Below are positions 1 through 8,339 of a stretch of DNA of 64,000 bases, in pieces. Each line of letters opens with the position of its first letter. Position 1 is the first letter of the stretch. The position numbers were made by a program, and so were the translations under genes. The stretch comes from Proteobacteria bacterium 005FR1 (lineage in GTDB: Bacteria; Pseudomonadota; Gammaproteobacteria; Pseudomonadales; Cellvibrionaceae): the NCBI GenBank assembly GCA_026192395.1, contig WACF01000002.1, forward strand, positions 248,001 through 312,000. Direction: 5' to 3'. The notes beneath the pieces are model-generated. The model had not been told where the DNA came from and searched no databases. It was given only the letters and a program-made list of their open reading frames with translations.

Positions 1-252
1 CGGGGCGCCGCCTTCGGGGATTTCCCAGGTCTGGCTATCCAGCGTATACCGGGACTGGCGCACCAGCCAGGTGTTGCCCTCCGCATCGACGGGAATCACC
101 CCGACTGCGTGATTCTTGAAGTGCACCACGCCATAGATGCCGTCAGTACCGCCCGGGGTAATCACCTTTTCGTGGCTGACCCGTATCCAGGGGTTCTCGT
201 AAACATCTTCCTTGCTGACCCGGCGCCAGCCGGATGAAGAACGTTCTGCCAT
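1..252 (-). CDS. NUDIX hydrolase, ADP-ribose pyrophosphatase-like (3' end missing)
   Basis: Reading the minus strand from an ATG at 252 gives 84 uninterrupted codons running off the left edge, so the C-terminus is missing. The visible protein starts MAERSSSGWRRVSKEDVYEN and ends WEIPEGGAP. This matches the N-terminal strand, the arginine-rich substrate region and the entry into the Nudix box (conserved W-E-x-P-x-G, followed in the family by the metal-binding REUXEEXGU helix, which lies outside the window). The NWIRV-like opening, followed by the GVIPVDAEGNTWLVRQ strand, is typical of ADP-ribose/ADP-sugar diphosphatases. Substrate cannot be decided without the Nudix helix. It is encoded in the same direction as the MocR regulator, 79 bases upstream of it. 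Confidence 0.8.
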   Translation of the reverse strand, partial: MAERSSSGWRRVSKEDVYENPWIRVSHEKVITPGGTDGIYGVVHFKNHAVGVIPVDAEGNTWLVRQSRYTLDSQTWEIPEGGAP

Positions 253-331
253 ATCGGCTCGACCTGTGTTGATGGTTTTGCAGAGCAAGCGCTTGTCGGT
301 GGACCGCCGCAGCTCAGGAGAATTCCAAGTC

Positions 332-1792
332 CTATCGAGCCGAGGCGACGGGGAAGCATTCCCGCAAGCGTTTCACACCGACTTCCAGATTCTCTCGGTC
401 CACGGCGGCATAGCCCAGATACAGGCCGCCCGGACGCAAGTCGCTGGGAGACAAATCATAGCGGGACAGGGGAGTGAGATTCAGCCCCTTTCGTTCGGCC
501 TGTGCCAGGAGAACACTCTCGTCGAGCGGCTGGCGATAAAAGCCGGTCAACTGCATACCTGCCGCAGTCGGTTCCACCCTTAGCCAGTCGCCGAGATGCC
601 GGGCGAGGAGCTCCGCGAAGATCGCCTGCTTCTCCCCGTACAGCTTGCGCATGCGGCGCACGTGGGAGGCGAAATAGCCGTTGCGGATGAAGTCTGCCAT
701 CGCCGCCTGCAGAAACAGTGGCGGGTCCTGACCGGTTTTCCGCAGTGCCTGGGAGAAGGGTTGGGACAGATATGCTGGCACCACCAGATAGCCGAGGCGC
801 AGACCCGGAAACATCACCTTGGAAAAGGTCCCCAGGTAAATCACTCGTTGTTGCTGATCGATACCCTGGAGGGAGGTCAGCGGTCGCTCGCCGTAGCGAA
901 ACTCGCAGTCGTAATCGTCTTCGATGATCAAGCCCTGCCGCTTCGCCGCCCAATTGATCAACTGCAGTCGCCGGGCGGCACTCAGTGCAACTCCGAGAGG
1001 AAATTGGCAGGAAGGGGTGGTGTAGACGAGCTTTACGTCCGGGGCGGCCTCCAGTCCATCTACCTTGAGCCCCTCAGCGTCCACGGCAATGCCGTGCAAC
1101 TGGGCTCCGGCGGCGCGAAAGCTGTCCCGGGCGCCCAGATAACCGGGATCTTCCACCGCCACCGAGTCACCGGGGTTGATCAGCATGCGGGCGAGCAGGT
1201 CCAGCCCCGCCTGACTGCCACTGATGGCGATCACTTGCTCGGGTTCGCAGTGGACGCCCCGGGCCATGCGCAGGTACTCGCAGAGTGCGGTCTTGAAGTT
1301 CAGGTGACCGCCCCTGTCCTGGTAGCCGGTCACGGAGGTGGTGCGTTTGCCGGTATAGCGCTGCAGGCATTGCTGCCACAGCCGCACCGGGAAGTGCTGA
1401 AGGTCAGGAAGTCCCGGTACAAAGGCCGGGTTATCCGTCGCGGGCATCGGCCGCGAGGGCCGGGCGAGGATCTTCCCCTGCTCGGACAGCTGGGCCTCGC
1501 GGGCAGGGCAGCTTGGGGTCTGCTTCCGTGGGCTATTCAGCTCTGGATCTGCCAGCTGTGCTGCCACGTAGTAGCCGCTTCCCTGCCTCGCTGCCAAATA
1601 GCCTTCGGCGCGCAGCATTTCGTAGGCGTTTACCACGGTATTTCGGGAAACCGATAGCTGTTGGGCCAGCTCGCGGCTCGGCGGCAAACGCTGCCCCGCC
1701 CGCCATGTGCCATCCAGGATCGCCAGGCGCAGGCTTTCGAATAGCTGGCGGTAAATAGGGCCGGAAAGATCCGGTCGCAGGCTGATCTGCAT
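332..1792 (-). CDS. MocR-family transcriptional regulator (GntR wHTH fused to PLP aminotransferase fold)
   Basis: A 486-residue protein. Residues 1-70 are a GntR winged helix (PIYRQLFESLR, then LPPSRELAQQLSVSRNTV). The remainder is a fold-type I aminotransferase domain with the PLP-lysine in GTFSKVMFPGLRLGY (about Lys325) and the PLP-binding Asp/Tyr region IIEDDYDCEF. This architecture and length define MocR regulators such as PdxR, GabR and TauR, which sense PLP or an amino compound rather than catalyse. The start is the ATG at 1792, where the GntR domain begins; the open frame continues upstream without homology. It is divergent from the split-barrel flavoprotein gene at 1916, with a perfect inverted repeat between the two, so it probably controls that gene and itself. 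The exact ligand is unknown. Confidence 0.9.
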   Translation of the reverse strand: MQISLRPDLSGPIYRQLFESLRLAILDGTWRAGQRLPPSRELAQQLSVSRNTVVNAYEMLRAEGYLAARQGSGYYVAAQLADPELNSPRKQTPSCPAREAQLSEQGKILARPSRPMPATDNPAFVPGLPDLQHFPVRLWQQCLQRYTGKRTTSVTGYQDRGGHLNFKTALCEYLRMARGVHCEPEQVIAISGSQAGLDLLARMLINPGDSVAVEDPGYLGARDSFRAAGAQLHGIAVDAEGLKVDGLEAAPDVKLVYTTPSCQFPLGVALSAARRLQLINWAAKRQGLIIEDDYDCEFRYGERPLTSLQGIDQQQRVIYLGTFSKVMFPGLRLGYLVVPAYLSQPFSQALRKTGQDPPLFLQAAMADFIRNGYFASHVRRMRKLYGEKQAIFAELLARHLGDWLRVEPTAAGMQLTGFYRQPLDESVLLAQAERKGLNLTPLSRYDLSPSDLRPGGLYLGYAAVDRENLEVGVKRLRECFPVASAR

Positions 1793-1818
1793 AGGCGCTC
1801 CTGAACGTTCACTCTTGT

Positions 1819-1867
1819 AATTGGCACCGTTGTCACCGCGCAGATTGGATCTTTGGTGGTGCCAATT
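1819..1867. promoter_or_regulatory. Putative MocR operator: 10-bp perfect inverted repeat
   Basis: AATTGGCACC at 1819-1828 is repeated in inverted form as GGTGCCAATT at 1858-1867, with arm centres 39 bp apart, close to four helical turns. It lies in the 123-bp divergent region between the MocR gene and the gene at 1916. Sites of this general ATTGG-type form are known for PdxR/GabR-like regulators, which bind two half sites on one face of the helix. Assignment to this regulator is inferred from position and symmetry. Confidence 0.55.
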
Positions 1868-1915
1868 GTCAAGCGACACTGCTCTTCCCGATCCATTCAC
1901 AAGGAGAGCAGTACT

Positions 1916-2563
1916 ATGCAAACCGGCAGCAACCGATCCCGAATCCGACGAGGCGCCAAACGCGCCAGCTACGACCAGGAGCAGATCCGGGCGATTCTCC
2001 GCGGCAACTTCCTCTGCCATGTGGCCTACACCGTCGACGGGGAAAGCCGGGTCATGCCCACTGCCTATTCGTGTCGGGACGAGGCGGTCTATCTGCACGG
2101 CAACCTGCACAACCAGATGCTCAATGCGCTCCTGTCTGGCCAGACTGCCTGCCTGTCCGTCACCGAAGTGAATGGCCTGGTACTGGCCCGTTGCGGACTG
2201 CGGCATTCGGTCAATTATCGCTCGGTCATTCTTTTCGGACGAGCTGAGCGCGTGGCTGACCAGGAAAAGGCAACGATACTCAATGAGCTGATTGATCAGC
2301 TGGTCCCGCAGCGTTCAACGGCGATTCGCCCCCATCTACAGAAGGAGCTGGATGCGACATTGGTTGTGAAGATTGCAATCGAGGAGGCAGCGGCAAAGGT
2401 CCGAGAAGGGCCGCCAACGGATACCGACGAGGACTGCGCGCTGGATGTTTGGGCGGGCGTGGTGAATTTGAAGACGGTCATGGAAGTCGAGCCTTGCCCG
2501 CGTTTAGCGGAATCGGCGGCCTTGCCCGCCCATATGCGCGACTTCATTGAGAATTGTCGCTAG
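1916..2563 (+). CDS. Pyridoxamine 5'-phosphate oxidase-family FMN-binding split-barrel protein
   Basis: A 215-residue protein starting at the ATG at 1916, preceded by AAGGAGAG about 7 bases upstream. The core NFLCHVAYTVDGESRVMPTAY, then DEAVYLHGNLHNQML and VNYRSVILFGRAERV, is the pattern of the pyridoxamine-phosphate-oxidase-like/NimA-type split barrel that binds FMN. It is shorter and distinct from PdxH, so true pyridoxine oxidase activity is not implied. Proteins of this group are often encoded divergently from MocR regulators, as here, which suggests a role in B6-related or detoxifying chemistry. The 3' end overlaps the convergent glycosyltransferase gene by 20 bases. Confidence 0.85.
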   Translation: MQTGSNRSRIRRGAKRASYDQEQIRAILRGNFLCHVAYTVDGESRVMPTAYSCRDEAVYLHGNLHNQMLNALLSGQTACLSVTEVNGLVLARCGLRHSVNYRSVILFGRAERVADQEKATILNELIDQLVPQRSTAIRPHLQKELDATLVVKIAIEEAAAKVREGPPTDTDEDCALDVWAGVVNLKTVMEVEPCPRLAESAALPAHMRDFIENCR

Positions 2564-3632
2564 CGAGGTCTTCGTCTGGCACTGCTTCCGGTGGATCCGT
2601 GATCAGAGCAAGGGGAACGACGCATGTTGCGAACGCGACAACCACAAGGAGGGCCACAAAAGCATTCCCCGCGGGATTGCTTAGCAATGGCTGAAGGAGG
2701 CGGTCGTGAAAGCGGGTAAAACGTCCGGCAATACTGTTGCTGTTGGCCGAGAGCAGGACGTCGAGCACAAAGAACGGTTGCCAGGTGTTCTCCCGCGCAT
2801 AGCGACCGATCCGGTATAGCTGCACCAGAGCACTTCTGATCCCGTTCTCGTGCAGCGACCCCAGCAGCAATTGCAGAAACGGCCATAGCCGCAAGCGCCG
2901 GGCATCGGCCTGATTCGGATAAAGGCCGCGCGCCCGTTCGAAAAAGGTGCGGTTATCGGTCCAGTAACAGACCATCATGATCGCCATCAAGAGATAACGA
3001 CGCAGGAGTCCTTCGCTTTCAAAGCGCCGTGCCGAAGTGGCGAGTTTGCCGGGCAACAGAATCCAGCGCCCCCGGTCAGCGATCCGCGCGGCGATGTCCT
3101 GATCTTCCATCCAGGCAAAGCTTTCGTCGAAGCCGCCGAGCTCATCGAAGAAATCTTTTCGGATCAGCAGACCCTGGTCGCCGTTGATGGTGTGCCGCCG
3201 ATTGCTCGCGGATTTGGCTTCCATGTAGCGGTACATTGCCGGCCACTTTCCGCCGGCATCGGCGAAAACCAGCGGGAAGTGTCCGGCGACAGGCACTGCG
3301 CTGCTGGCCTGTTGGCGTTGGCAGGCGCTCAGGCCGGTGTGCAGTAGATCGGCGCTATCCACGCTCGAATCGGCATGCAAAAAGAGCAGGTAGTCGCTGG
3401 TGGCCACGGCGGCACCCCGGTTCATTTGCCTGCCCCGACCCCGCTCGGATTTGATGACTCGCGCCCCTTCGCCTTCGGCGATCTCGGCGGACTTGTCGCT
3501 GGAGCCGCCATCGACAACGATAATGTCCAGTTCGACACCGCGTTGCGCACGTAACTGCCGCAGCAGCCGCGGCAAATTCTCCGCTTCGTTCAGTGCCGGA
3601 ATGATAACGGCAAGAGCCGGGCGAGCTGACAT
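2544..3632 (-). CDS. GT2 glycosyltransferase, TIGR04283-type (arsenosugar-associated family)
   Basis: About 362 residues from the ATG at 3632 (MSARPALAVIIPALNEAENL). It shows the GT-A start IIPALNEAENLPRLL, the nucleotide-binding strand DIIVVDGGSSDKSAE, the metal-binding acidic motif LLFLHADSSVD, and a WMEDQDIAARI acceptor/acidic motif. A hydrophobic segment near the C-terminus (FVALLVVVAFATCVVPLAL) predicts membrane attachment. From memory, this short GT2 family commonly occurs with the radical SAM protein ArsS and a DUF2064 transferase. Both of those are present at 50.7-52.3 kb, so the pathway would be split here. An in-frame ATG at 3686 would overlap the glyoxalase gene and is less likely. 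Its terminal overlap with the flavoprotein gene is convergent. Confidence 0.8.
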   Translation of the reverse strand: MSARPALAVIIPALNEAENLPRLLRQLRAQRGVELDIIVVDGGSSDKSAEIAEGEGARVIKSERGRGRQMNRGAAVATSDYLLFLHADSSVDSADLLHTGLSACQRQQASSAVPVAGHFPLVFADAGGKWPAMYRYMEAKSASNRRHTINGDQGLLIRKDFFDELGGFDESFAWMEDQDIAARIADRGRWILLPGKLATSARRFESEGLLRRYLLMAIMMVCYWTDNRTFFERARGLYPNQADARRLRLWPFLQLLLGSLHENGIRSALVQLYRIGRYARENTWQPFFVLDVLLSANSNSIAGRFTRFHDRLLQPLLSNPAGNAFVALLVVVAFATCVVPLALITDPPEAVPDEDLASDNSQ

Positions 3633-3652
3633 GAATGAGCGTCCGCGGCGAG

Positions 3653-4093
3653 TTACCAGTGCCCGGTGTTTTCCATGGACTTCCACGGCTCCGCCGCCGG
3701 CAGTGCCTCGCCTTTTTGCAGCAGTTCGATGGAAATATTATCGGGCGAACGCACGAAGGCCATGCGCCCGCAGCGCGGCGGACGGTTGATCGTGATGCCG
3801 GCGTCCATCAGCTTCTGGCATGTCGTATAGATATCGTCCACCGCGAAGGCCAGGTGACCAAAGTTCCGTCCCTCACCGTATTCTTCAGGGTCCCAGTTAT
3901 AGGTGAGCTCCAGGGCAGGAGCTCCGTCGCGTTCAAAGCGCTCCGCATCGTCCGGGGCAGTGAGGAAAACGAGCGTAAACCGACCCTGCTCGGATTCTTT
4001 CCGCTTTGCTTCGCGCATTCCCAATTGATTGCAGTAAAAATCCAGCGAAGCTTGCAAGTCACTGACTCTTACCATGGTATGAAGATATTGCAT
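3653..4093 (-). CDS. gloA: Lactoylglutathione lyase (glyoxalase I)
   Basis: A 146-residue protein that isomerises the hemithioacetal of methylglyoxal and glutathione to S-lactoylglutathione, the first step of methylglyoxal detoxification in the cytosol. The start is the ATG at 4093 ([14 protein letters not shown]), which matches the N-terminus of E. coli GloA. All four metal ligands of the family are visible: His5, Glu62 (in ALELTYNW), His80 (in FGHLAF) and Glu123 (in SIELL). It lies 20 bases upstream of the glycosyltransferase gene on the same strand and could be cotranscribed with it. Confidence 0.93.
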   Translation of the reverse strand: MQYLHTMVRVSDLQASLDFYCNQLGMREAKRKESEQGRFTLVFLTAPDDAERFERDGAPALELTYNWDPEEYGEGRNFGHLAFAVDDIYTTCQKLMDAGITINRPPRCGRMAFVRSPDNISIELLQKGEALPAAEPWKSMENTGHW

Positions 4094-4252
4094 GGCGCTA
4101 CTCCCGAAATCTCTGCGAAGACTACTTGAAAGGTCCGGAAAGGTTATCACGATATCGCCGCCGACCGGCGCTTGGTGGCGGTCGGCGGTCGAAAATCGCT
4201 GGCCTGGAAATTGCTGGATCAGTTCCCATAGAGTCTTTAGGAGTACTTCAAC

Positions 4253-4408
4253 ATGAGGTCCAAGGGTAAAACCGTGGCGAACGATGAGGGATGGAAAAAA
4301 CGAACGGATGAATGGGTGAAGATGAGCCATGAGTCGCGCAAGCGCAAAGAAGCCGAGAAGCATGCGCGCCGCCGGCAGGGAGTCGGCTACATAAAAACGC
4401 CCGACTAG
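4253..4408 (+). CDS. Small basic hypothetical protein (51 aa)
   Basis: An ATG at 4253 opens 51 codons ending in TAG at 4406-4408. A good ribosome-binding site (TTAGGAG at about 4237-4243) is spaced 9 bases upstream. The product is very basic and charged ([20 protein letters not shown], then a run of Lys/Arg/Glu and a GVGYIKTPD tail), with no membrane segment. It sits divergent from gloA and upstream of prfB. I do not recognise a family. Support is the RBS, position in otherwise empty DNA and ordinary codon choice. Confidence 0.5.
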   Translation: MRSKGKTVANDEGWKKRTDEWVKMSHESRKRKEAEKHARRRQGVGYIKTPD

Positions 4409-4611
4409 CTGTCCGCCCGACTTAATCTGGCCCGCGCGTCACTGCCGGGCCTTGCGCTATTGCGCCGGCGAGTCCGCCGTTCGCGCTCTCGCTGTCTCGT
4501 GACCGCCTGCGCGCTCCCTAGAGTTGCCTCTCCCGATTGGGGTACAATCCCGCCTTTTCCCGAGCCCCGCTCATCCAATTTCCGTTCACCGTCCCACGTG
4601 AAGTCCTGACT

Positions 4612-5707
4612 ATGGAAATCGCCCCGCTTGTTAATACCCTCAAAGACCTCCAGGAGCGTGTCGACACGCTTAGGAGGTATCTTTGACTACGATCACAAGA
4701 AAGAACGCCTAGCCGAAGTCGAGCTCGAGCTCGCCGAACCCTCCGTCTGGGAAAATGCCCAGCGCGCTCAGGATCTGGGTCGCGAACGCTCCTCCCTGGA
4801 AATCGTCGTGCGCACCATCGAGGAGCTCGACGAGGGTATCGGAGACAACCGCGAACTGCTGGAGATGGCGGCTGACGAAGATGACGCGAGCACCGTCGCC
4901 GAAATCGAAGGCGAGCTGGACAAGCTGAACGCACAGCTGGAAACCCTGGAATTCCGCCGCATGTTCTCCGGGCCGAAGGATCCGAACAACGCCTACCTCG
5001 ACATCCAGGCTGGGTCCGGGGGCACCGAAGCCCAGGATTGGGCTGAGATGGTGTTGCGCATGTATCTGCGCTGGGGCGAAGACAAAGGTTTCAAAACCGA
5101 GCTGGAGGAAGCCTCACCCGGCGAAGTGGCGGGCATCAAAAGTGCCACCATTCACTTCGAAGGCGAGTACGCGTTCGGCTGGCTGCGCACCGAAACCGGC
5201 GTACACCGTCTGGTGCGAAAATCGCCCTTTGATTCCGGCAACCGCCGTCACACTTCGTTCTGTTCCGTCTTCGTCTCTCCGGAAATCGAGGACGATATCG
5301 AAATCGAGGTCAATCCGGCGGATCTGCGCGTCGATACCTATCGGGCAAGCGGCGCCGGTGGACAGCACGTCAACAAGACTGATTCGGCGGTGCGGATCAC
5401 TCACGAGCCGACCGGCGTCGTGGTGCAGTGCCAGAGTGAGCGCTCCCAGCACCAGAACCGCGACAAGGCCATGAAGATGCTGCGCGCCAAGCTGTACGAG
5501 CGGGAGATGCTCAAGCGCAATGCCGAGAAGCAGGCCATGGAAGACAACAAGGCGGATATCGGCTGGGGCAGTCAGATCCGCTCTTACGTACTGGATGATC
5601 AGCGTATCAAGGATCTGCGTACCGGTGTGCAGACCAGCAACTGTCAGAGCGTGCTGGATGGCGACCTCGATATGTTTATCGAAGCGAGTCTCAAGGCGGG
5701 GCTGTAA
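4612..5707 (+). CDS. prfB: Peptide chain release factor 2, with programmed +1 frameshift
   Basis: RF2 releases finished peptides at UGA and UAA codons. Translation starts at the ATG at 4612 and reads 24 codons to an in-frame TGA at 4684-4686. The site is the classic RF2 autoregulatory signal: an internal Shine-Dalgarno AGGAGG followed by CTT TGA C, so the ribosome slips +1 at 4683 and continues at GAC 4685. The joined product is about 364 residues, as expected. It contains the SPF tripeptide motif ([12 protein letters not shown]) that recognises the stop codon and the catalytic GGQ loop ([11 protein letters not shown], near residue 248). The frameshift makes RF2 level control its own synthesis. 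lysS follows 45 bases later, the usual prfB-lysS operon. Confidence 0.97.
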
Positions 5708-5752
5708 GCGACCACATTCGCACAGCGAATCTATTTTTTACCAGGTTTTACT

Positions 5753-7264
5753 ATGAGCGATCAGCAAAACGACACTCAACAACAGGAAGCCCGTGCGGCA
5801 GACGAGAACAAGCTCATTGCCGAGCGCCGTGAGAAACTCGCTGCCCTTCGTGAGAAGGGCAATGCTTTCCCCAACGCTTTTCGCCGCGAGGATTACGCCC
5901 AGCGTTTGCAGGACCAGTTCGGCGACCACAGCAAAGAGGAGCTCGAACACCTCGGTCAAAAGGTCAGCGTGGCCGGCCGGATCATGGCCAAGCGCGGTCC
6001 TTTCATGGTGCTTCAGGACATGAGCGGTCGAATCCAGCTTTATGCAGACAAGCAGGCTCAGCAGACCATCAAGGAAACCTGGGGCGTCTGGGACATCGGC
6101 GACATCGTCGGCGTGCGCGGCACCCTGAGCAAGTCCGGCAAGGGCGATCTGTATGTGAACCTCGAACAATACGAGTTGCTGGTGAAATCCTTGCGGCCGC
6201 TTCCGGAGAAATATCACGGCCTGCAGGACACCGAGCAGCGCTATCGCCGACGCTATGTGGATCTGATCATCAATCCGGACGTGCGCAAGGTTTTCCAGAT
6301 CCGCTCCAAGACCATCGACTTCATCCGCCACTACCTGAATCAGCACGATTTCATGGAAGTGGAAACGCCCATGATGCAGGTGATTCCCGGGGGCGCCACG
6401 GCGCGACCCTTTGTTACTCATCATCATTCGCTGGATCAGGAGATGTTTCTGCGAATCGCGCCGGAGCTTTATCTGAAGCGGCTGGTGGTGGGCGGCTTCG
6501 AGAAGGTCTACGAAATCAATCGCAACTTTCGCAACGAAGGTCTTTCCACCCGGCACAACCCGGAATTCACCATGCTGGAGTTCTATCAGGCCTACGCGGA
6601 CTATAACGACCTGATGGACCTGACCGAAGACATGCTCCGCCAGTTGTGCGAAACGGTGCTGGGTACCGCCAAGATCGAATACCAGGGGGCAGAATATGAT
6701 TTTTCTCAGCCCTTCAAACGCATGACCGTATTCGAATCCATTTTGGCTTTCAATGACGACATCAACGCGGAAGAGCTGAACAGCATCGAAGGCGCCCGCG
6801 CCATTGCCAAGGCCAAGCACGTTCCTCTCAAGGACAGTTACGGTCTTGGCAAGATTCAGGTGGAAATCTTCGAGAAAACCGTGGAGCACCGCCTCGAGCA
6901 GCCCACCTTCATCACCGAGTATCCGACCGAAGTATCGCCGCTGGCTCGGCGCAACGATGACAATCCATTCGTCACTGACCGCTTCGAGTTCTTTGTGACC
7001 GGCCGGGAACTCGCCAATGGCTTCTCCGAGCTCAACGACCCGGAAGATCAGGCGGAGCGCTTCCGTGCTCAGGTGGAGGAAAAGGAAGCGGGTGATGATG
7101 AAGCGATGCACTTCGACGAAGATTACGTGCGTGCGCTGGAACACGGCCTGCCGCCCACCGCCGGCGAGGGCATCGGCATCGACCGTCTGGTGATGTTGCT
7201 GACCAACTCGGCGAGCATCCGTGACGTGCTGCTCTTCCCGCATATGCGCCGCGAAGTGGAGTAG
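5753..7264 (+). CDS. lysS: Lysyl-tRNA synthetase, class II
   Basis: A 503-residue enzyme that charges tRNA-Lys. It has an N-terminal OB-fold anticodon-binding domain ([20 protein letters not shown]) and a class II catalytic core: motif 2 is [20 protein letters not shown] and motif 3 is [21 protein letters not shown]. Length and motif spacing are normal. It is the second gene of prfB-lysS-ung, with only 18 bases separating it from ung. Confidence 0.97.
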   Translation: MSDQQNDTQQQEARAADENKLIAERREKLAALREKGNAFPNAFRREDYAQRLQDQFGDHSKEELEHLGQKVSVAGRIMAKRGPFMVLQDMSGRIQLYADKQAQQTIKETWGVWDIGDIVGVRGTLSKSGKGDLYVNLEQYELLVKSLRPLPEKYHGLQDTEQRYRRRYVDLIINPDVRKVFQIRSKTIDFIRHYLNQHDFMEVETPMMQVIPGGATARPFVTHHHSLDQEMFLRIAPELYLKRLVVGGFEKVYEINRNFRNEGLSTRHNPEFTMLEFYQAYADYNDLMDLTEDMLRQLCETVLGTAKIEYQGAEYDFSQPFKRMTVFESILAFNDDINAEELNSIEGARAIAKAKHVPLKDSYGLGKIQVEIFEKTVEHRLEQPTFITEYPTEVSPLARRNDDNPFVTDRFEFFVTGRELANGFSELNDPEDQAERFRAQVEEKEAGDDEAMHFDEDYVRALEHGLPPTAGEGIGIDRLVMLLTNSASIRDVLLFPHMRREVE

Positions 7265-7282
7265 GTCGGTTCTTCAAGCAGC

Positions 7283-7996
7283 ATGATGGAAAACGATCAA
7301 ACTGTTCAGCTGGATCGCTCCTGGCTCGAAGTTCTGAGCCAGGAGTTCGACGAGCCCTACATGGCGGAGCTGAAGACTTTCTTGCAAAGCGAGAAGCAAA
7401 ACGGCAAGGCCATTTATCCCCCCGGCAGGCACATCTTCAACGCCCTCGATAGCACGCCCTTTGACAACGTGAAGGTGGTTATCCTCGGCCAGGATCCTTA
7501 CCACGGACCGAATCAGGCTCACGGCCTCTGTTTTTCGGTGCAGCCTGGCGTTGCGCTTCCGCCCAGCCTGCGGAACATCTACAAAGAGTTGCAAAGCGAT
7601 CTAGGTGTTAAGCCGCCGGGCCACGGCTGCCTGCAATCCTGGGCCGCGCAGGGGGTTTTGCTGCTGAATGCTACCTTGACGGTGGAGCACGGTAAGGCAG
7701 GCTCCCATCAGGGCAGGGGATGGGAGCAGTTCACCGATGCGATCATCGCTGCTCTCAATGAGAAGCGCGAGAACCTGGTCTTTCTGCTTTGGGGTAGTTA
7801 TGCCCAGCGCAAGGGTGAGTTCATCGATCGGCAGCGACATCTTGTTTTGGAAGCTCCGCACCCTTCGCCTTTTTCGGCCAACCGCGGATTTTTTGGTTGT
7901 CGGCATTTTTCTAAAGCTAATGACTATTTGCGGGAGCATGGACGGGCGCCAGTGGAGTGGCAGTTGCCGGAACGTGAAGAGGTTGGTGCAGGCTAG
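7283..7996 (+). CDS. ung: Uracil-DNA glycosylase, family 1
   Basis: A 237-residue base-excision repair enzyme removing uracil from DNA. The water-activating motif [13 protein letters not shown] carries the catalytic Asp near residue 71. The C-terminal [18 protein letters not shown] contains the conserved His (near 193) and the minor-groove reading loop. The start is the ATG at 7283 (MMENDQTVQ); a second ATG follows directly. It is probably cotranscribed with lysS. Downstream lie two palindromic repeats before the convergent ygfZ gene. Confidence 0.96.
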   Translation: MMENDQTVQLDRSWLEVLSQEFDEPYMAELKTFLQSEKQNGKAIYPPGRHIFNALDSTPFDNVKVVILGQDPYHGPNQAHGLCFSVQPGVALPPSLRNIYKELQSDLGVKPPGHGCLQSWAAQGVLLLNATLTVEHGKAGSHQGRGWEQFTDAIIAALNEKRENLVFLLWGSYAQRKGEFIDRQRHLVLEAPHPSPFSANRGFFGCRHFSKANDYLREHGRAPVEWQLPEREEVGAG

Positions 7997-8020
7997 AGTT
8001 GATTTTGTAGTTCTTAATCC

Positions 8021-8127
8021 GTTTGCTGAAGGGGTGAGGCCTTCCCAAAACGCATGAATATGTCCCTATAGCTCCTACGCCGCGTCCTGCGGCGAAGGTT
8101 TGGGAAGGCCTCACCCCTCCAGCAAAC
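8021..8127. repeat. Palindromic intergenic repeat, copy 1 (REP/MITE-like)
   Basis: Arms of 29 bases at 8021-8049 and 8099-8127 are inverted copies differing at one position (28/29). Between them lies a loop containing a second GC-rich hairpin (CGCCGC/GCGGCG around 8078-8094). Overall length is 107 bp. The core TAGCTCC-ACGCCGCGTCC-GCGGCG is shared, in opposite orientation, with copy 2. It sits between the convergent ends of ung and ygfZ, the usual location of REP-like elements, and would form a strong stem-loop in either transcript. Confidence 0.75.
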
Positions 8128-8204
8128 TCTTTCCGTGGAATAATTGGGCTGTGGCGGTTTTTCCGAACGACGAATCCACCGCTGTCGAAATCGGCACGGC
8201 GTGA

Positions 8205-8310
8205 GTTTGGTGTCGGGATGTCCCTTTGGGAGCCCTCGCCGCCGGACGCGGCGTGGGAGCTACATGGATGTGGTCACCGCGATTCCGAAAGGGACATCCT
8301 GGCGGCAAAC
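8205..8310. repeat. Palindromic intergenic repeat, copy 2 (REP/MITE-like)
   Basis: A 106-bp element with outer arms around 8205-8230 and 8285-8310 pairing at roughly 21 of 26 positions (shared core GGATGTCCCTTT/AAAGGGACATCC). Its interior, read on the minus strand, matches the core of copy 1 with three substitutions over about 30 bases. CGAATCCACC occurs at 8171-8180 and again at 8315-8324, a direct repeat bracketing this copy. The shared core with diverged arms suggests a dispersed family rather than simple local duplication. Confidence 0.65.
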
Positions 8311-8339
8311 GGATCGAATCCACCTCCCGAAGATTTTCG

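Noticed and set aside
5738-7243. 501-codon open frame antisense to lysS
   Set aside because: Same reason: GC-skewed codon third positions of the true gene open the opposite strand; no start signal or recognisable family.
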